Notes under the pieces: model-generated
What the model was told of the DNA's origin: nothing
What the model saw: the letters and a program-made list of their open reading frames with translations, nothing else
The model's database searches: none
Source: Pelagicoccus sp. SDUM812005
Lineage (GTDB): Bacteria > Verrucomicrobiota > Verrucomicrobiia > Opitutales > Opitutaceae
NCBI RefSeq assembly: GCF_031127875.1
Contig: NZ_JARXIA010000004.1
Span: 1-64,000, forward strand
Length of the DNA stretch: 64,000 nt
Direction: 5' to 3'
Shown: positions 53,386 to 63,706 of the stretch, piece after piece
Layout of the letters: each line of letters opens with the position of its first letter
Numbering within the stretch: position 1 is the first letter of the stretch
Made by a program: the position numbers and the translations under genes

Positions 53386-56300
53386 ATGAATAGATCTACC
53401 CTCCCCAATCGCTGCAAGAGCAGTGCGTGGATTGAAAGCGTTCGCTCGCTTCCCATCCTTTCTGCTCTTTTTCTGACTCCACTACTCTCCTCGCAAGATT
53501 CGAACGAAGAGGAGGTTTTCGAGCTTTCACCGTTTACGGTAGACGGCTCTCAAGATGATGGGTACCGTGCTACCAGTACCTTGGCCGGTTCCCGTATTCG
53601 CACTGAATTGAAAGACGTCGGAGCTGCGGTCACTGTAATTACCAAGGAGTTCCTCGAGGACCTCGGAGCGGTCGACAACGAAACCTTGCTCGCTTACACG
53701 CCGAGCATGGAAGTGGGTGGAACCTTTGGAAACTTTAGCGGCGCCAGCGGTGACAGTAGTCTCAGCGAACGCGATACTTTTAACAATCCAAATGGCAACA
53801 CGCGTGTGCGCGGCTTAGCACAGGCGGACAATACGAGAAACTTCTTTCTCTCTGACGTTCCGTGGGATGGATACGTCGTTGATCGTGTAGATATGTCTCG
53901 AGGCCCGAGCGCTATCCTGTTCGGTCTTGGAAGTCCGGCTGGTGTCATCAATGCGACTACTCAGGACGCGACCTTCAACGACGAAAGGAAGCTTGAAATC
54001 AGGGTTGGCAGCTACGGGAGCATGAGAGCCGTGGCCAAGGCCAATGTCGTTTTGATCGAGGATCAACTCGCTACCAAGGTCGCGGTGGTAAGCGATCGTC
54101 AGAAGTTTCGGCAAGACCCTGCGTTCGATGATCGCGAACGCATTTATCTCGCCGCAAAGTGGAAGCCGAAGTTCCTAAATGGCGAAGGGAAGCGGTTTAC
54201 TTTCAATGCCAACTTTGAACACGGCAATGTGAGAAGTAACCGTCCGCGCGTGCTGACGCCGAGGGATAATATCACTCCGTTCTTCAATCCGGTCGGTCGC
54301 GACGAGAACGGTAATTACCCGGAGGTTCGAGGGATTGGAAAAGGTACCTTCGATCCTGCGATCGTTCGCCTGGGCGAGTTTGACGAGCTTGGTCTAGGTG
54401 GCCAGCTGAACAAAAACCTTACCATTGACGGCGTGCAGGGAGTTCCGAATCCGCTGTGGACGCCGGCTCTCGGAAATTTTGCCCAAGTCTTCGGAGGTCC
54501 TATCTTCGTGTATGGTTCTGGTAATGGAGGGCTTGATCGCGTAATCCTGACGGAGCCGCATTTTGAAGGAGCTCTCGGAGTCGATGATGACACTGGTGAG
54601 GTTGTAGTTGATAACGCTTTCGACAACTATCCGTATACACGGATGACCTCTATTGGTGGTTTCGTAGGCTATGCAAATGCAATCAAGCTGCCGGGACACG
54701 AATTTGGTCTCTACAAGGACAAGCATTTGACTGATTCTTCTATATTCAATTTCTACGACAAATTGATTGATGGTGACAACAAGAACGAGTGGGCTGATTG
54801 GGATGCGCTCAACATTTCTATCGAGCAAACGTTTCTGAACGATAAGATTGGTTTTGAGGTCTCGTATTACGATCAGCAGTATTCGTCGGGTCAGGTGAGC
54901 CTGTTTGTGAACGACGCGATTTATGTGGATACCAATAGTCATCTTGCGGATGGCAATGTGAATCCGAATGCGGGACGACCGTTTGTCTCTGATGCATTTC
55001 AGAGTGGAAACAATTTCTCTGTAAGGGATCGCGATTCCTACCGCGTTAGTGCTTTCGCTGAATACGACTTCCGCGATCGCTCTGAAGGGATGCTTGCTCG
55101 TGTATTCGGCAAGCATCGAGTAAATCTTGTTAGCTCTGAGGAAAATCTATTCGTAGATGGACGTGGCTTCCACCGTTTTCGTATGGAAAATGCCTACGCT
55201 GATTACACGGGGGCTGAACGATATTCTGATAACGCCAATCAACCTAACTTCGTGCATTATATTGGGCCGGCTCTGTTCGACTATGATTCTGCTGCGGGCT
55301 TGAACCTCTCGAACCTTGCTCCTTTGGGGCTTCTGCCAAGCACTGCAGATGTCCGTTACTTCGACACGACCTGGACTGCCACTGGCGTAGATCCAGCTGC
55401 CGAGTGGATCAATGCAGATGGCGATGTGAGCACTCAGTCTGAAAACTGGGATAACTACCTTGGTTGGACAACTCGAAGCTTTAATGTACTCGATGCGCTT
55501 GAAGGTGACAACATGGACCAAATGAGCGGTAGCGGTAATTTGTCGGACCTTAACATCCAATCCAAAGCGGCCGTTTGGCAGGGATGGTTTCTAGACGATT
55601 CTATCGTCGGAATGTATGGTGTTCGGGAAGACTCTGCTCAGAACTATGTCGCGGTGGCTCAAAGAATCGAACCGGATTCTGAGTACGCCCTCGAAGGAGG
55701 GCCTACTGGTTACGTTGATGTCAGGCCTTCGACGTATAAGCTGCCTACGGAACCGAACTTGGATATCACTGAATCGTCGACCAGCTACAGCGTCGTTGCT
55801 CACCTTGACGCGCTTCCCGGTATGGACTGGATGCCCTTGAATGTGAGCGTCAGCTACAACGAGTCAGAGAATTTCATGCCTGCGGGATATCGGGCCGACA
55901 TGTTCGGTCACCAGCTTGATCTTCCCACGGGTGAAACCGTGGATAGGGCGATCAGCATCTCCACCAAAGACAAGAAATACTCTTTGAAGATTACGGACTA
56001 CGAGACCTCGTCTAACCTGTCCGATTCATCTTACATCCCTGGAACTTGGATGGTAGGCCGTTTTGTTGCTTGGGGCGAAAACTGGAAAAACGTCTACAAG
56101 CATCAACTAGCTAGTGGTTGGGATCTGAGCGGCGTGGGAGACCACAACAGCTGGCGTTGGACCATGAAGGATCCAGATGGGAACAACAATCCAGAGTTCA
56201 TGCAAAAGGCGGTCTCTGACTGGGAGGATTTCGTATCCGCGATTCATGAGACGTTCCCAGATTACGGCGCTGCATGGAGCCTAGATGATGTAGGTGGTGA

Positions 56301-57009
56301 GCCCAAGTTCTACAACACCATCGACCCAGCTGGTCTCACTTATACCCAAGACGCGGTTTCTAAGGGAAGAGAGTATGAGTTTTACGGCCGGATCACTGAG
56401 AATTGGAATCTGACTTTCAATGCTGCCCAGACCCATGCCGTTCGTAGTAATGTGGGTGGTGAAGCAATGATCCAGTGGGTTGAGTTCGTAGACAAGTGGT
56501 TCAACACAACCAATGCAGGCGACATCCGTATTTGGTCTGGAGGTGGTCCAACCATCAATGAGACTTGGCAGGGCGCTTTCCGTTCAAACTACGCTCTAAC
56601 AGAACTCCTCGAGTCGACTGCCAGCTCCGAGTTGCGGGAATGGCGTTTTAATGCGGTCACGCGGTATGCCTTCAAGGACGGTCGATTTAAGGGGTTGAAT
56701 CTCGGTGGAGCTGTTCGCTGGGGAGATGAAGCTATCCTCGGATATCCGCCGATAGTGTTAGAGGACGGTAGCTTGAGCTACGATTTGGATAACCCGTACT
56801 TAGGACCGGACGATACTCAGTTCGACTTCTTTGCCAACTACACGAGGAAGCTGGGGAACGGCACCAGGTGGAAGATACAGCTCAACGTGCGAGACCTGTT
56901 CGCAGACGACGATCTGATTCCATTGAACGTGCAACCGGACGGAACGCCGGCTGGTTACCGGATTCCTTCGGATCGCACCTGGTCGATTACCAATTCGTTT
57001 GAGTTCTAG
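53386..57009 (+). CDS. TonB-dependent outer-membrane receptor, large verrucomicrobial type (second)
   Basis: 1207 residues from the ATG at 53386, which starts a signal region (SVRSLPILSALFLTPLLSSQ); a longer frame to 53326 is less likely. EEEVFELSPFTVDGS precedes the plug (GYRATSTLAGSRIRTELKDVGAAVTVITKEFL; VDMSRGPSAILFGLGSPAG), and the barrel ends in SITNSFEF. It is homologous to the receptor at 12427 but clearly diverged, and is not under the 21-bp operator. It probably imports a different oligosaccharide, perhaps from the GH5 product encoded downstream. No SusD partner is present. A terminator follows. Confidence 0.93.
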   Translation: MNRSTLPNRCKSSAWIESVRSLPILSALFLTPLLSSQDSNEEEVFELSPFTVDGSQDDGYRATSTLAGSRIRTELKDVGAAVTVITKEFLEDLGAVDNETLLAYTPSMEVGGTFGNFSGASGDSSLSERDTFNNPNGNTRVRGLAQADNTRNFFLSDVPWDGYVVDRVDMSRGPSAILFGLGSPAGVINATTQDATFNDERKLEIRVGSYGSMRAVAKANVVLIEDQLATKVAVVSDRQKFRQDPAFDDRERIYLAAKWKPKFLNGEGKRFTFNANFEHGNVRSNRPRVLTPRDNITPFFNPVGRDENGNYPEVRGIGKGTFDPAIVRLGEFDELGLGGQLNKNLTIDGVQGVPNPLWTPALGNFAQVFGGPIFVYGSGNGGLDRVILTEPHFEGALGVDDDTGEVVVDNAFDNYPYTRMTSIGGFVGYANAIKLPGHEFGLYKDKHLTDSSIFNFYDKLIDGDNKNEWADWDALNISIEQTFLNDKIGFEVSYYDQQYSSGQVSLFVNDAIYVDTNSHLADGNVNPNAGRPFVSDAFQSGNNFSVRDRDSYRVSAFAEYDFRDRSEGMLARVFGKHRVNLVSSEENLFVDGRGFHRFRMENAYADYTGAERYSDNANQPNFVHYIGPALFDYDSAAGLNLSNLAPLGLLPSTADVRYFDTTWTATGVDPAAEWINADGDVSTQSENWDNYLGWTTRSFNVLDALEGDNMDQMSGSGNLSDLNIQSKAAVWQGWFLDDSIVGMYGVREDSAQNYVAVAQRIEPDSEYALEGGPTGYVDVRPSTYKLPTEPNLDITESSTSYSVVAHLDALPGMDWMPLNVSVSYNESENFMPAGYRADMFGHQLDLPTGETVDRAISISTKDKKYSLKITDYETSSNLSDSSYIPGTWMVGRFVAWGENWKNVYKHQLASGWDLSGVGDHNSWRWTMKDPDGNNNPEFMQKAVSDWEDFVSAIHETFPDYGAAWSLDDVGGEPKFYNTIDPAGLTYTQDAVSKGREYEFYGRITENWNLTFNAAQTHAVRSNVGGEAMIQWVEFVDKWFNTTNAGDIRIWSGGGPTINETWQGAFRSNYALTELLESTASSELREWRFNAVTRYAFKDGRFKGLNLGGAVRWGDEAILGYPPIVLEDGSLSYDLDNPYLGPDDTQFDFFANYTRKLGNGTRWKIQLNVRDLFADDDLIPLNVQPDGTPAGYRIPSDRTWSITNSFEF

Positions 57010-57058
57010 CCCTTATCGTCAGCCTGATGCCCAAGTTCATTTTGGGTTGTTATAAAAT

Positions 57059-57094
57059 CAGGCCGCCTCGGAATGGGGGCGGCCTGTTAACGTT
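57059..57094 (+). terminator. Terminator after the second TonB receptor
   Basis: CAGGCCGCC (57059-57067) and GGCGGCCTG (57078-57086) form a perfect 9-bp stem, followed by TTAACGTTTT. A weaker CCCAA/TTGGG dyad lies just upstream at 57030-57046. Confidence 0.85.
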
Positions 57095-57177
57095 TTAGGA
57101 GATTTTTGTAAGGTGCGAGTGATTCTCCGCTTAGCCTTGTTCGTATCCTGTTTCTTTAGGGAGCTTTTTGTGATGCT

Positions 57178-58659
57178 ATGATGAAGCGTTTCGTGTGTGC
57201 TATAACTTTTGTAGTTGGATTGCTTAATGCTGTTTTGGTTGAGGCTGGAAGACCTAGGTCTCCTGAGCCGATGCGTGGCTTAACGCCTCAAGAGGTTGTT
57301 GACGAGATGGGGATCGGAATAAACCTCGGCAATACCCTCGATGTCAGGAACGTCAACAAGACGTACTGGGGTAACCCCGAGACAACTGAGGAGATTGTAG
57401 ACGGTATATTATCGGCTGGTTTTACTACTTTGCGGTTGCCGGTGACGTGGTATCCAAACATGGGGGAGGGGCCTGATTATGTTGTCGATACGGAATACCT
57501 AAAACGGGTTGAGGAAATCGTAAGCTGGGCTTTGGATAGAGGCGTCTATGTAATTCTCAACACCCATCACGAAGGGCACTGGGTCATTCCGAACTACGAG
57601 AATATCGATGCGACGAGCGAACGGCTTGAAAAGGTTTGGACCCAAATCGCGAACCACTTCAAGAACTACGGCGATCGCTTAATTTTTGAAACGCTCAACG
57701 AGCCGCGAGTTGAAGGCGGTGGGACGCTATGGGGTGAATGGAGTGGGGGCACTGCTGAAACGAGGGATTGTGTCAATCGGGCGAACAAAGCTTGTGTAAG
57801 TGCCATTCGAGCGACCGGTAGCAACAATTCTGTCCGCATGCTAATGGTCCCGACCCACGCAGCGAGCGCCGATGTGAAGGCGATGGCTGACTGGGAGGCT
57901 CCTAACAACGACCCTAACGTTATCGTTTCGGTTCACGCTTATGCGCCCTATCAATTCTGCCTGACGAACCAGGATGCGGATTGGGGAACCGATACGGACA
58001 AGCGGGCCCTGGATAACCTTTTTGAACAGATCCACGAAACGATTGTGGTAGGTATGGGGCGTGCGGTCGTAATGGGAGAATGGGGTTCTCAAAATAATGG
58101 GCTCGGCAACGAGTTAGACCGAATACGGCATGCCGACTACTATGCCAATCGTTGTGTTGATTACGGCATCAGCCCGGTTGTGTGGGATGACGGAGGGAAG
58201 TTTAAGTTGTTTGATCGTCGCGAACTGAATTGGTCGTCTCGCGTCCAAGCCGACACCGTTTTGGTTCCTCTCTTTGGACAGAGTTTCGCTCTTTTTCAGG
58301 AAACTGCTTCGCTTTCCACGGGGGCGGAAGGAGATGAAGATGGAGATGGGCAAGCCAATATCCTAGAGTATGCGTTTGGAAGTGACCCGAATGACGCGGG
58401 TGATTTGTCCCTTATGCCTAGACTGGAAGTGGTGGGTGGTTCGTTAACGATCGTTTCGCAACGCGCTGATGTGAATGTGCAGTACATTGTAGAGTGCTCT
58501 GAAAATTTGGCGAGCGATTCGTGGAGGTCGCTTTTACCGATTGCCTTGAAAACGAGTGTGTTGTCTGGGATTGGGGGGCGCAATGAAGTCAGGCAAGAAA
58601 TTGAGGTCGATAAGGAGCAAAGCTATAGCACATTCCTGCGGCTCCGTATTGAAGACTAA
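57178..58659 (+). CDS. Secreted GH5 endoglycanase
   Basis: 493 residues with a signal peptide (MMKRFVCAITFVVGLLNAVLVEA). The GH5 barrel spans ~30-360: GINLGNTLD, the acid/base E175 in ETLNEPR, and the nucleophile E301 in VMGEWGS, with VHAYAPY between. Residues ~380-493 begin with calcium-loop DEDGDGQANILEYAFGSDPND and continue as a beta-rich module often found at the end of verrucomicrobial secreted enzymes. GH5 of this type attacks beta-1,4-glucans, xyloglucan or mannans. It follows the second receptor by 168 bp after a terminator and faces no other glycosidase, so it likely serves a separate plant- or algal-type glycan from Region 1. Confidence 0.9.
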   Translation: MMKRFVCAITFVVGLLNAVLVEAGRPRSPEPMRGLTPQEVVDEMGIGINLGNTLDVRNVNKTYWGNPETTEEIVDGILSAGFTTLRLPVTWYPNMGEGPDYVVDTEYLKRVEEIVSWALDRGVYVILNTHHEGHWVIPNYENIDATSERLEKVWTQIANHFKNYGDRLIFETLNEPRVEGGGTLWGEWSGGTAETRDCVNRANKACVSAIRATGSNNSVRMLMVPTHAASADVKAMADWEAPNNDPNVIVSVHAYAPYQFCLTNQDADWGTDTDKRALDNLFEQIHETIVVGMGRAVVMGEWGSQNNGLGNELDRIRHADYYANRCVDYGISPVVWDDGGKFKLFDRRELNWSSRVQADTVLVPLFGQSFALFQETASLSTGAEGDEDGDGQANILEYAFGSDPNDAGDLSLMPRLEVVGGSLTIVSQRADVNVQYIVECSENLASDSWRSLLPIALKTSVLSGIGGRNEVRQEIEVDKEQSYSTFLRLRIED

Positions 58660-59175
58660 GTCCGTCGCGATTAGAGGCGAGAGTTCGGTTGTAATGTTCA
58701 AGGTGAGGATCTGGGAATTGTTGGGAAGGCGAAAAGGATAATACCTTTACTAGCAATCCCCAGAGAACGTGGCGCGTCGAGCAGGCAGTCAGGTGTTTAC
58801 ACGTTTTTATTTGAACAAACTGTATATGCTTCGATTTGGCGTTTAGCGCCGCTTCGTTCGGAGTTGATTTTGGATCCCGGCTTGAGGGTTCCTGATCTGC
58901 TTGTGAGGAGCCAGTATTCTTGTCGTAGGCTCTATTCCGCTTGCAGGATTAAATTAAAGGACCAGCGCCTAGGCGCTCGTGTCCACAGAATGTCCGAAAA
59001 GGTTTCTCTGCGATTTTTGAGCCGCATTGATCGACGAAGGATTTGTTTGGCGAACTGTTCGACCCTGGATATCTTGGGCTATGGGACTGGGCTTAGGAGA
59101 GTCGGTAAGTGCCGACTCCCTTACTTGGGGGTGAAGTGGTTTCCTTTCGGGCGGCGCTTGTTTTTACCTTAGGCG
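58660..59175. other. Spacer before the dehydrogenase, no supported gene
   Basis: No recognised gene or operator. One open frame at 58864-59172 lacks any identifiable domain. A small hairpin GGCG-TTTAG-CGCC lies near 58839-58851. Confidence 0.4.
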
Positions 59176-60228
59176 ATGAAAAAGAGTTACCCCACTGCAA
59201 TGAACGGCGGACGAGAAAGGCCGCTCAAGGCTGCCCTGATAGGCGAGAAATCGGAGCGGATGGTCGACGCTGTGTATGGCGAGGAGGCGAGGCGCCGCAT
59301 TGAGGAAAGCTTCGACCTGTTGCCTTATACTCTGACTGCGGAGCAACTTCGAGCGAATCCTGAAATCGCACGGGGGATCGACGTTCTGTTTGGTACTTGG
59401 GGCTTCCCTGTTCTCGACGAGAGGGAAGTTGCTTGGTTCGAGAACCTGAAGCATATTTTCTACGCGGCTGGGTCGGTGCGTTCCTTTGCCTTGCCTTTCC
59501 TCAAGGCGGGAGTGCCGATTTCGTCGTCCAAGCTGACGAATGCTCGTGTGGTGGCGGACTTTTGTCTCGGGCAGATCCTTTTGAGCGCCAAGCGATTCTT
59601 TCAAAACGTATCCCAATTTCGGAACTTCGGTCCTGCAGTGTCACCGGTTGACCCCCGCTTCTGTTTCGACGGCTATGCCGGAACCAAGGTGGGCCTTATT
59701 GGTTGTGGGCGGGTAAGTCGGCGCCTGATCGATTTGCTGCGTCCGCGTGGGTTCGAAATCCTCGTTGTAGATCCTTACCTCTCCTTAGCGGATTGCGAAG
59801 CGATGGGAGTGGCCAAGGCGGAGTTGGGGGAGGTGTTTGCTACTTGCGACATTGTGTCTAACCATCTGCCGAATCTACCAGAGCTTGAGCATTGCATCGG
59901 CGAAGCTCAGTTTGAGAGGATGCGGCAAGGGGCAACGTTCCTCAATACCGGACGGGGCGCCCAGGTTGACGAGGAGGGGCTTGTATCCATTTTAACGAGA
60001 CGGAGCGACATTGTTGCCCTTTTGGATGTGACGGATCCGGAACCACCGACGGATGGGTCCGCTCTCTACTGTTTGCCGAACGTTTGGCTGAGCTCGCACA
60101 TCGCAGGATGCGTGGGGGGAGAGGTTAAGCTGCTGGTCGAGGAGGCAATCGCTTCGGCCGAGCGTTGGTTGAAGGGCGAACCGCTAGAAAATTTGGAAGA
60201 CCTTTTGTTATTCGAGCAAATGGCCTAG
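59176..60228 (+). CDS. D-isomer-specific 2-hydroxyacid dehydrogenase
   Basis: 350 residues. The catalytic triad of the family is present: R260 (NTGRG), E289 (DPEPP) and H308 (SSHIAG). The NAD-binding loop is LIGCGRVSRRLI (~174-185), where the usual third glycine is serine. A second in-frame ATG at 59200 is possible. It reduces a 2-keto acid or oxidises a 2-hydroxy acid in the cytoplasm. It is followed 58 bp later by a sodium:solute symporter, so it may act on an imported sugar acid or one made in a glycan pathway. Substrate unknown. Confidence 0.88.
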   Translation: MKKSYPTAMNGGRERPLKAALIGEKSERMVDAVYGEEARRRIEESFDLLPYTLTAEQLRANPEIARGIDVLFGTWGFPVLDEREVAWFENLKHIFYAAGSVRSFALPFLKAGVPISSSKLTNARVVADFCLGQILLSAKRFFQNVSQFRNFGPAVSPVDPRFCFDGYAGTKVGLIGCGRVSRRLIDLLRPRGFEILVVDPYLSLADCEAMGVAKAELGEVFATCDIVSNHLPNLPELEHCIGEAQFERMRQGATFLNTGRGAQVDEEGLVSILTRRSDIVALLDVTDPEPPTDGSALYCLPNVWLSSHIAGCVGGEVKLLVEEAIASAERWLKGEPLENLEDLLLFEQMA

Positions 60229-60286
60229 GGATTTGTTTTCTTCCGTCTGTGGAGCGTCCCTTGTTTTGACCTTTTGAGTTTCAGAT

Positions 60287-62119
60287 ATGTTATACCCCAT
60301 TCTTTTGGCCTCGGCCCCCCACAATCTTACTGCCTTCGTTGTTATAGGAGTCTATTTTTGCTTCCTAATTGGAGTAGGTGTTGTATTCGGACGGTTGGTA
60401 CGAAATAGCGAAGACTATTTCAAGGCTGGCGGGCAGGCGAGCTGGTGGCTAGTGGGACTGAGCATTTTCATGAGCGGCATCAGCACCTACACGTTCGTGG
60501 GGAACGCGGCTGGCATCTTCAAGTCCGGCTGGAGCCCGATGGCGATTTACGCTGCGAATGTGGCATCCTCGGTGGTGTGCGCCTTGTTCATGGCAGCATG
60601 GTACCGCCAGATGAGAGTGGTTACGGTCGCGGAGGCGATTCGGGTGCGTTTCGGCAAGCGGTCGGAGATCGTCTTGGCCTCGCTCATGGTGCTAAACGGC
60701 TTGGTTTGGACGGGGGCCGTTTTGTATGGGCTTTCCGTGTTCTTTACGCTGCTGCTTCCCGGGGTGCCACAAACCATGGTTATCCTATCGGTAGGGGTGG
60801 TAGTGATCGGCTATTGTACGATCGGTGGAAACTGGGCGGTAATGGCGAACGATTTTGTGCAAGGGCTAATCCTTGTCTCAGTCACGGTCTTGATCACTGT
60901 CTTGTGCTTTCAAGAGGCTGGTGGCGTTGCCGCGTTTTTTGAGGCGATTGCCGCAAGCTCTGCGGCGGAGGAGTTGCAGTTCGTAACTCCTCTTGCAGAA
61001 GGCGTCGACTCGATGGAATCGCCCTATGGCTTGAGTTGGATCGTAGTGACCTTCGTGGTGCAGTTTTTCAATATGATCAGCCTTTTTCAGGGGATCCGTT
61101 ACTTCTCGGCAAAGGATGGGATGGAAGCAGTGAAGGCGTCATGGTTATCGGCGGGGTTGATGGTTGTGGGTTGTCTCGTGTTTTTTGTGCCTCCCATCTT
61201 CAGTCGAATTTTTATGTATGAGGAGGTGATGGCGATGCATGCCGACCCCGCGAAGGCGCCAGAGTTTGCCTTCGCGGTTGTGAGCCAGAAGCTGCTGCCA
61301 GCAGGGGCCTTTAGTCTAATGCTGGTATCCATGCTGGCTGCTGCGATCAGTTCTTTGGATACGGGGTTGAACCGTAATTCCGGCTTGATCGTGCGGGATC
61401 TATTGCCCGCGTTTTTGCGTGCGATTCGAGCTCCTCAGATCCCGCAAGGAAGAGAGGTGCTCGCTGGTAAGGTCGCAACGATGCTGATGGGAGTGATGAT
61501 CGTAGGTTTTGCTTTGTTCTACGCGCAACTTCAAGGAGTCACGCTGTTCGACTTGATGTTGAGCATAGGCAATATGCTGATGCTGCCGCAGTTTATTCCG
61601 CTGGTGCTGTTTCTTTTTATTCGAAACGTCCCGGGATGGTCCGCCCTCGCGTCGATGTTTGCCGGGTTTGTACCGAGCTTCGTCGATTTGGCGTTTGGTC
61701 TCGGCTGGTCCTATCAAGAGAAGTCTTTGGCTATCGTGAGCAGTAGTACTCTAGTCTTTGTGCTTTCCACTTTCTTCTACCGCTTTGTATCCAACGAGGA
61801 ACGTCAGGCTCATGCGGACTTTTACGCGACGATGCTGCGGAAGATCGATTATGCTGCGGAGGTGGGCGCGAACAGCGATGCCTTTCAGAAGAAGCAGATC
61901 GGAGTCTTCTCTATCGCTTTGGGTTGTTTGGTTTTGCTGCTCCTGTTCTTGGACAATCCCTTGAGCGGCCGTATCAGCATTTTGGTAATCGCCGCCTTCG
62001 TGCTAAGTGTCGGGTTCTTGATGTATTGGCTTTCCCAGCGCGACCAAAAGGAGGAGCTGGTCGAGGTGAATGACTCCACTGTCCTGGAGTACGAGCGAGA
62101 GAAGAAAGAACACGCGTAG
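60287..62119 (+). CDS. Sodium:solute symporter (SSS family)
   Basis: 610 residues with about 13-14 hydrophobic helices. Conserved SSS features include EDYFKAGGQASWWLVGLSIFMSGISTYTFVGNAAGIF in the first helices and MLAAAISSLDTGLNRNSGLI in the middle, where SSS proteins bind sodium. It imports sugars, organic acids or amino acids with sodium. It sits between a 2-hydroxyacid dehydrogenase and a secreted beta-helix protein, suggesting uptake of a sugar or sugar acid released outside the cell. Substrate not readable. Confidence 0.9.
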   Translation: MLYPILLASAPHNLTAFVVIGVYFCFLIGVGVVFGRLVRNSEDYFKAGGQASWWLVGLSIFMSGISTYTFVGNAAGIFKSGWSPMAIYAANVASSVVCALFMAAWYRQMRVVTVAEAIRVRFGKRSEIVLASLMVLNGLVWTGAVLYGLSVFFTLLLPGVPQTMVILSVGVVVIGYCTIGGNWAVMANDFVQGLILVSVTVLITVLCFQEAGGVAAFFEAIAASSAAEELQFVTPLAEGVDSMESPYGLSWIVVTFVVQFFNMISLFQGIRYFSAKDGMEAVKASWLSAGLMVVGCLVFFVPPIFSRIFMYEEVMAMHADPAKAPEFAFAVVSQKLLPAGAFSLMLVSMLAAAISSLDTGLNRNSGLIVRDLLPAFLRAIRAPQIPQGREVLAGKVATMLMGVMIVGFALFYAQLQGVTLFDLMLSIGNMLMLPQFIPLVLFLFIRNVPGWSALASMFAGFVPSFVDLAFGLGWSYQEKSLAIVSSSTLVFVLSTFFYRFVSNEERQAHADFYATMLRKIDYAAEVGANSDAFQKKQIGVFSIALGCLVLLLLFLDNPLSGRISILVIAAFVLSVGFLMYWLSQRDQKEELVEVNDSTVLEYEREKKEHA

Positions 62120-62166
62120 CGTCGTTAGCCAGAGCTTAACGTTTCACCTTTTACCCCTTTTATCCT

Positions 62167-63672
62167 ATGAGAACCCTGTTTGCCTTTGCCGTCATCTGTT
62201 CCCAGTGCTCGCTCCTTCTTGGGGCGAGCGAGATCGAGAAGCTGGAGCAGTCGTTGTCGCTGCCTGATTATTCCTATGCGGGCTACCATCGTTCGGAGCG
62301 TCCCATCCCGCATGTGGAGGGGCCGGTGTTTGACGTGGTAGCCTATGGAGCCGTACCCGACGACGAAAAGTCCGACCGCGCCGCGATCCAGGCTGCGGTG
62401 GACGCGGCTCAAGAGGCCGGGGGCGGGGTCGTGCTTTTTCCTCCCGGTCGCTTCGAGCTCAATGCCATCGGGGATGTGGATAGCCTGCGTGTGAGCGGTA
62501 GCAAGATCGTGTTCCGTGGCGCTGGGGCGGAGAAGGGCGGCAGCATATTGTCAATGAAGGAGGCGATGCCCCCGCCTCCGCCGATGAAGCTATGGATGAG
62601 TCCTTACGCCATCGAGGTCGGCGATCGGAGCGAAGACGAGCGGATCGGCAAGATTCTCGCGAATGCAGAGGCCGGCGAACGTCGCATCCAAGTCGAGAAT
62701 GCATCCGCTTTGCGGGTGGGGGATTGGATAGCACTGAGGCTGTTGGAGAACGATCCGGATTTCGTGCGTAGCGAGCTCTCGGGCTTCGACCATCCCGAGA
62801 CGCGTTGGACAAGCATCTGGCAAAACGGCGTATCCATTTGGGAGAGACATCAGGTCGAGTCGGTTGCCGGAAATGAGGTGGTTCTGACGAGTCCGATCTT
62901 CAAGCCGATCGACAGTCGTTACGATTGGTCGGTAGTGCGGTTGTATCCGCTTTCCGAAATCGGATTCGAGTCCTTGCGCTTTGAGGGCTCCTGGACGGAA
63001 CCCTTCGATCACCACCGGTCCTGGCTGGACGATGGCGGGTATTCCATCCTGAAGCTGAACAATGTGGCTAACTCGTGGATACGCGATTGCGTGTTCGTGA
63101 ACCTGAACCGAGTCTGTGTCATCGTTAACTCCGTGCAGGTGACGGTAGCGGACTGTCGCCTTGAGGGTAACCCCGGTCACAATGCGATCAACTTCCAGAG
63201 AAGTTCGTTTTGCTTTATGACTAGGACGCAGGATCTGGCTTCGCATTGGCACAGTCTGGGGGTGTCGAACGAATCGATCGCGAACGTGTTTCTCGACTGT
63301 TTTTGGAATTCGGATACTTGTTTCGAGTCACACTCGTCCCAACCCCGCTACACTCTATTCGACTCCTGTTTTGGCGGATTCATGAAGGGAAGGGGCGGAG
63401 GCGCGGCCTTCAATTTGCCCACCCACATGGAGGGGCTGCTGCTGTGGAACCATCTCAAGACGAATCCAGGCTTGGAGGACTTCCAGTTCGAGCCTTACGG
63501 AGAGACCTACTGGAGAGTTCTGCAGCCAACGATCGTGGGCATGCATGGAACGCCGATCTCCTTTCGGGAGGGACAAGGAGTCGTGGCGGCGCACGGAGCT
63601 CCGGTGGATGGGGGGGCGTTGTTCGAATACCAGTTGGCCCGAAGGCTCGGGCAGAGCGCCGAGCGTGATTGA
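62167..63672 (+). CDS. Secreted right-handed parallel beta-helix protein, possible polysaccharide lyase or hydrolase
   Basis: 501 residues with a signal peptide (LFAFAVICSQCSLLLGAS). Residues ~50-105 match the start of the pectate-lyase-superfamily beta-helix (FDVVAYGAVPDDEKSDRAAIQAAVD, then GGGVVLFPPGRF). Later turns show short N-rich beta-helix repeats (ILKLNNVANSWIRDCVFVNLN, VTVADCRLEGNPGHNAINFQRS). Catalytic residues cannot be assigned by eye, so it may be a glycoside hydrolase (GH28/GH110-like) or a lyase. It is 47 bp after the symporter and 34 bp before a sulfatase, suggesting an operon. Confidence 0.8.
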   Translation: MRTLFAFAVICSQCSLLLGASEIEKLEQSLSLPDYSYAGYHRSERPIPHVEGPVFDVVAYGAVPDDEKSDRAAIQAAVDAAQEAGGGVVLFPPGRFELNAIGDVDSLRVSGSKIVFRGAGAEKGGSILSMKEAMPPPPPMKLWMSPYAIEVGDRSEDERIGKILANAEAGERRIQVENASALRVGDWIALRLLENDPDFVRSELSGFDHPETRWTSIWQNGVSIWERHQVESVAGNEVVLTSPIFKPIDSRYDWSVVRLYPLSEIGFESLRFEGSWTEPFDHHRSWLDDGGYSILKLNNVANSWIRDCVFVNLNRVCVIVNSVQVTVADCRLEGNPGHNAINFQRSSFCFMTRTQDLASHWHSLGVSNESIANVFLDCFWNSDTCFESHSSQPRYTLFDSCFGGFMKGRGGGAAFNLPTHMEGLLLWNHLKTNPGLEDFQFEPYGETYWRVLQPTIVGMHGTPISFREGQGVVAAHGAPVDGGALFEYQLARRLGQSAERD

Positions 63673-63706
63673 AGAGCGAAGTGTATAGAAAGGTAGGATA
63701 CGTGAG

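Noticed and set aside
12427-57009. Search for SusD-like lipoproteins beside the two TonB receptors
   Set aside because: None seen; the receptors are of the SusD-independent verrucomicrobial kind, so a Bacteroidetes-type SusCD system was not called.
58864-59172. Plus-strand open frame in the spacer before the 2-hydroxyacid dehydrogenase
   Set aside because: No homology, signal or ribosome site, and unusual composition for a gene here.
63681-63686. AAGTGTATAG resembling the operator before the last sulfatase
   Set aside because: The -10 would fall inside the coding start, and the 21-bp partner is missing.
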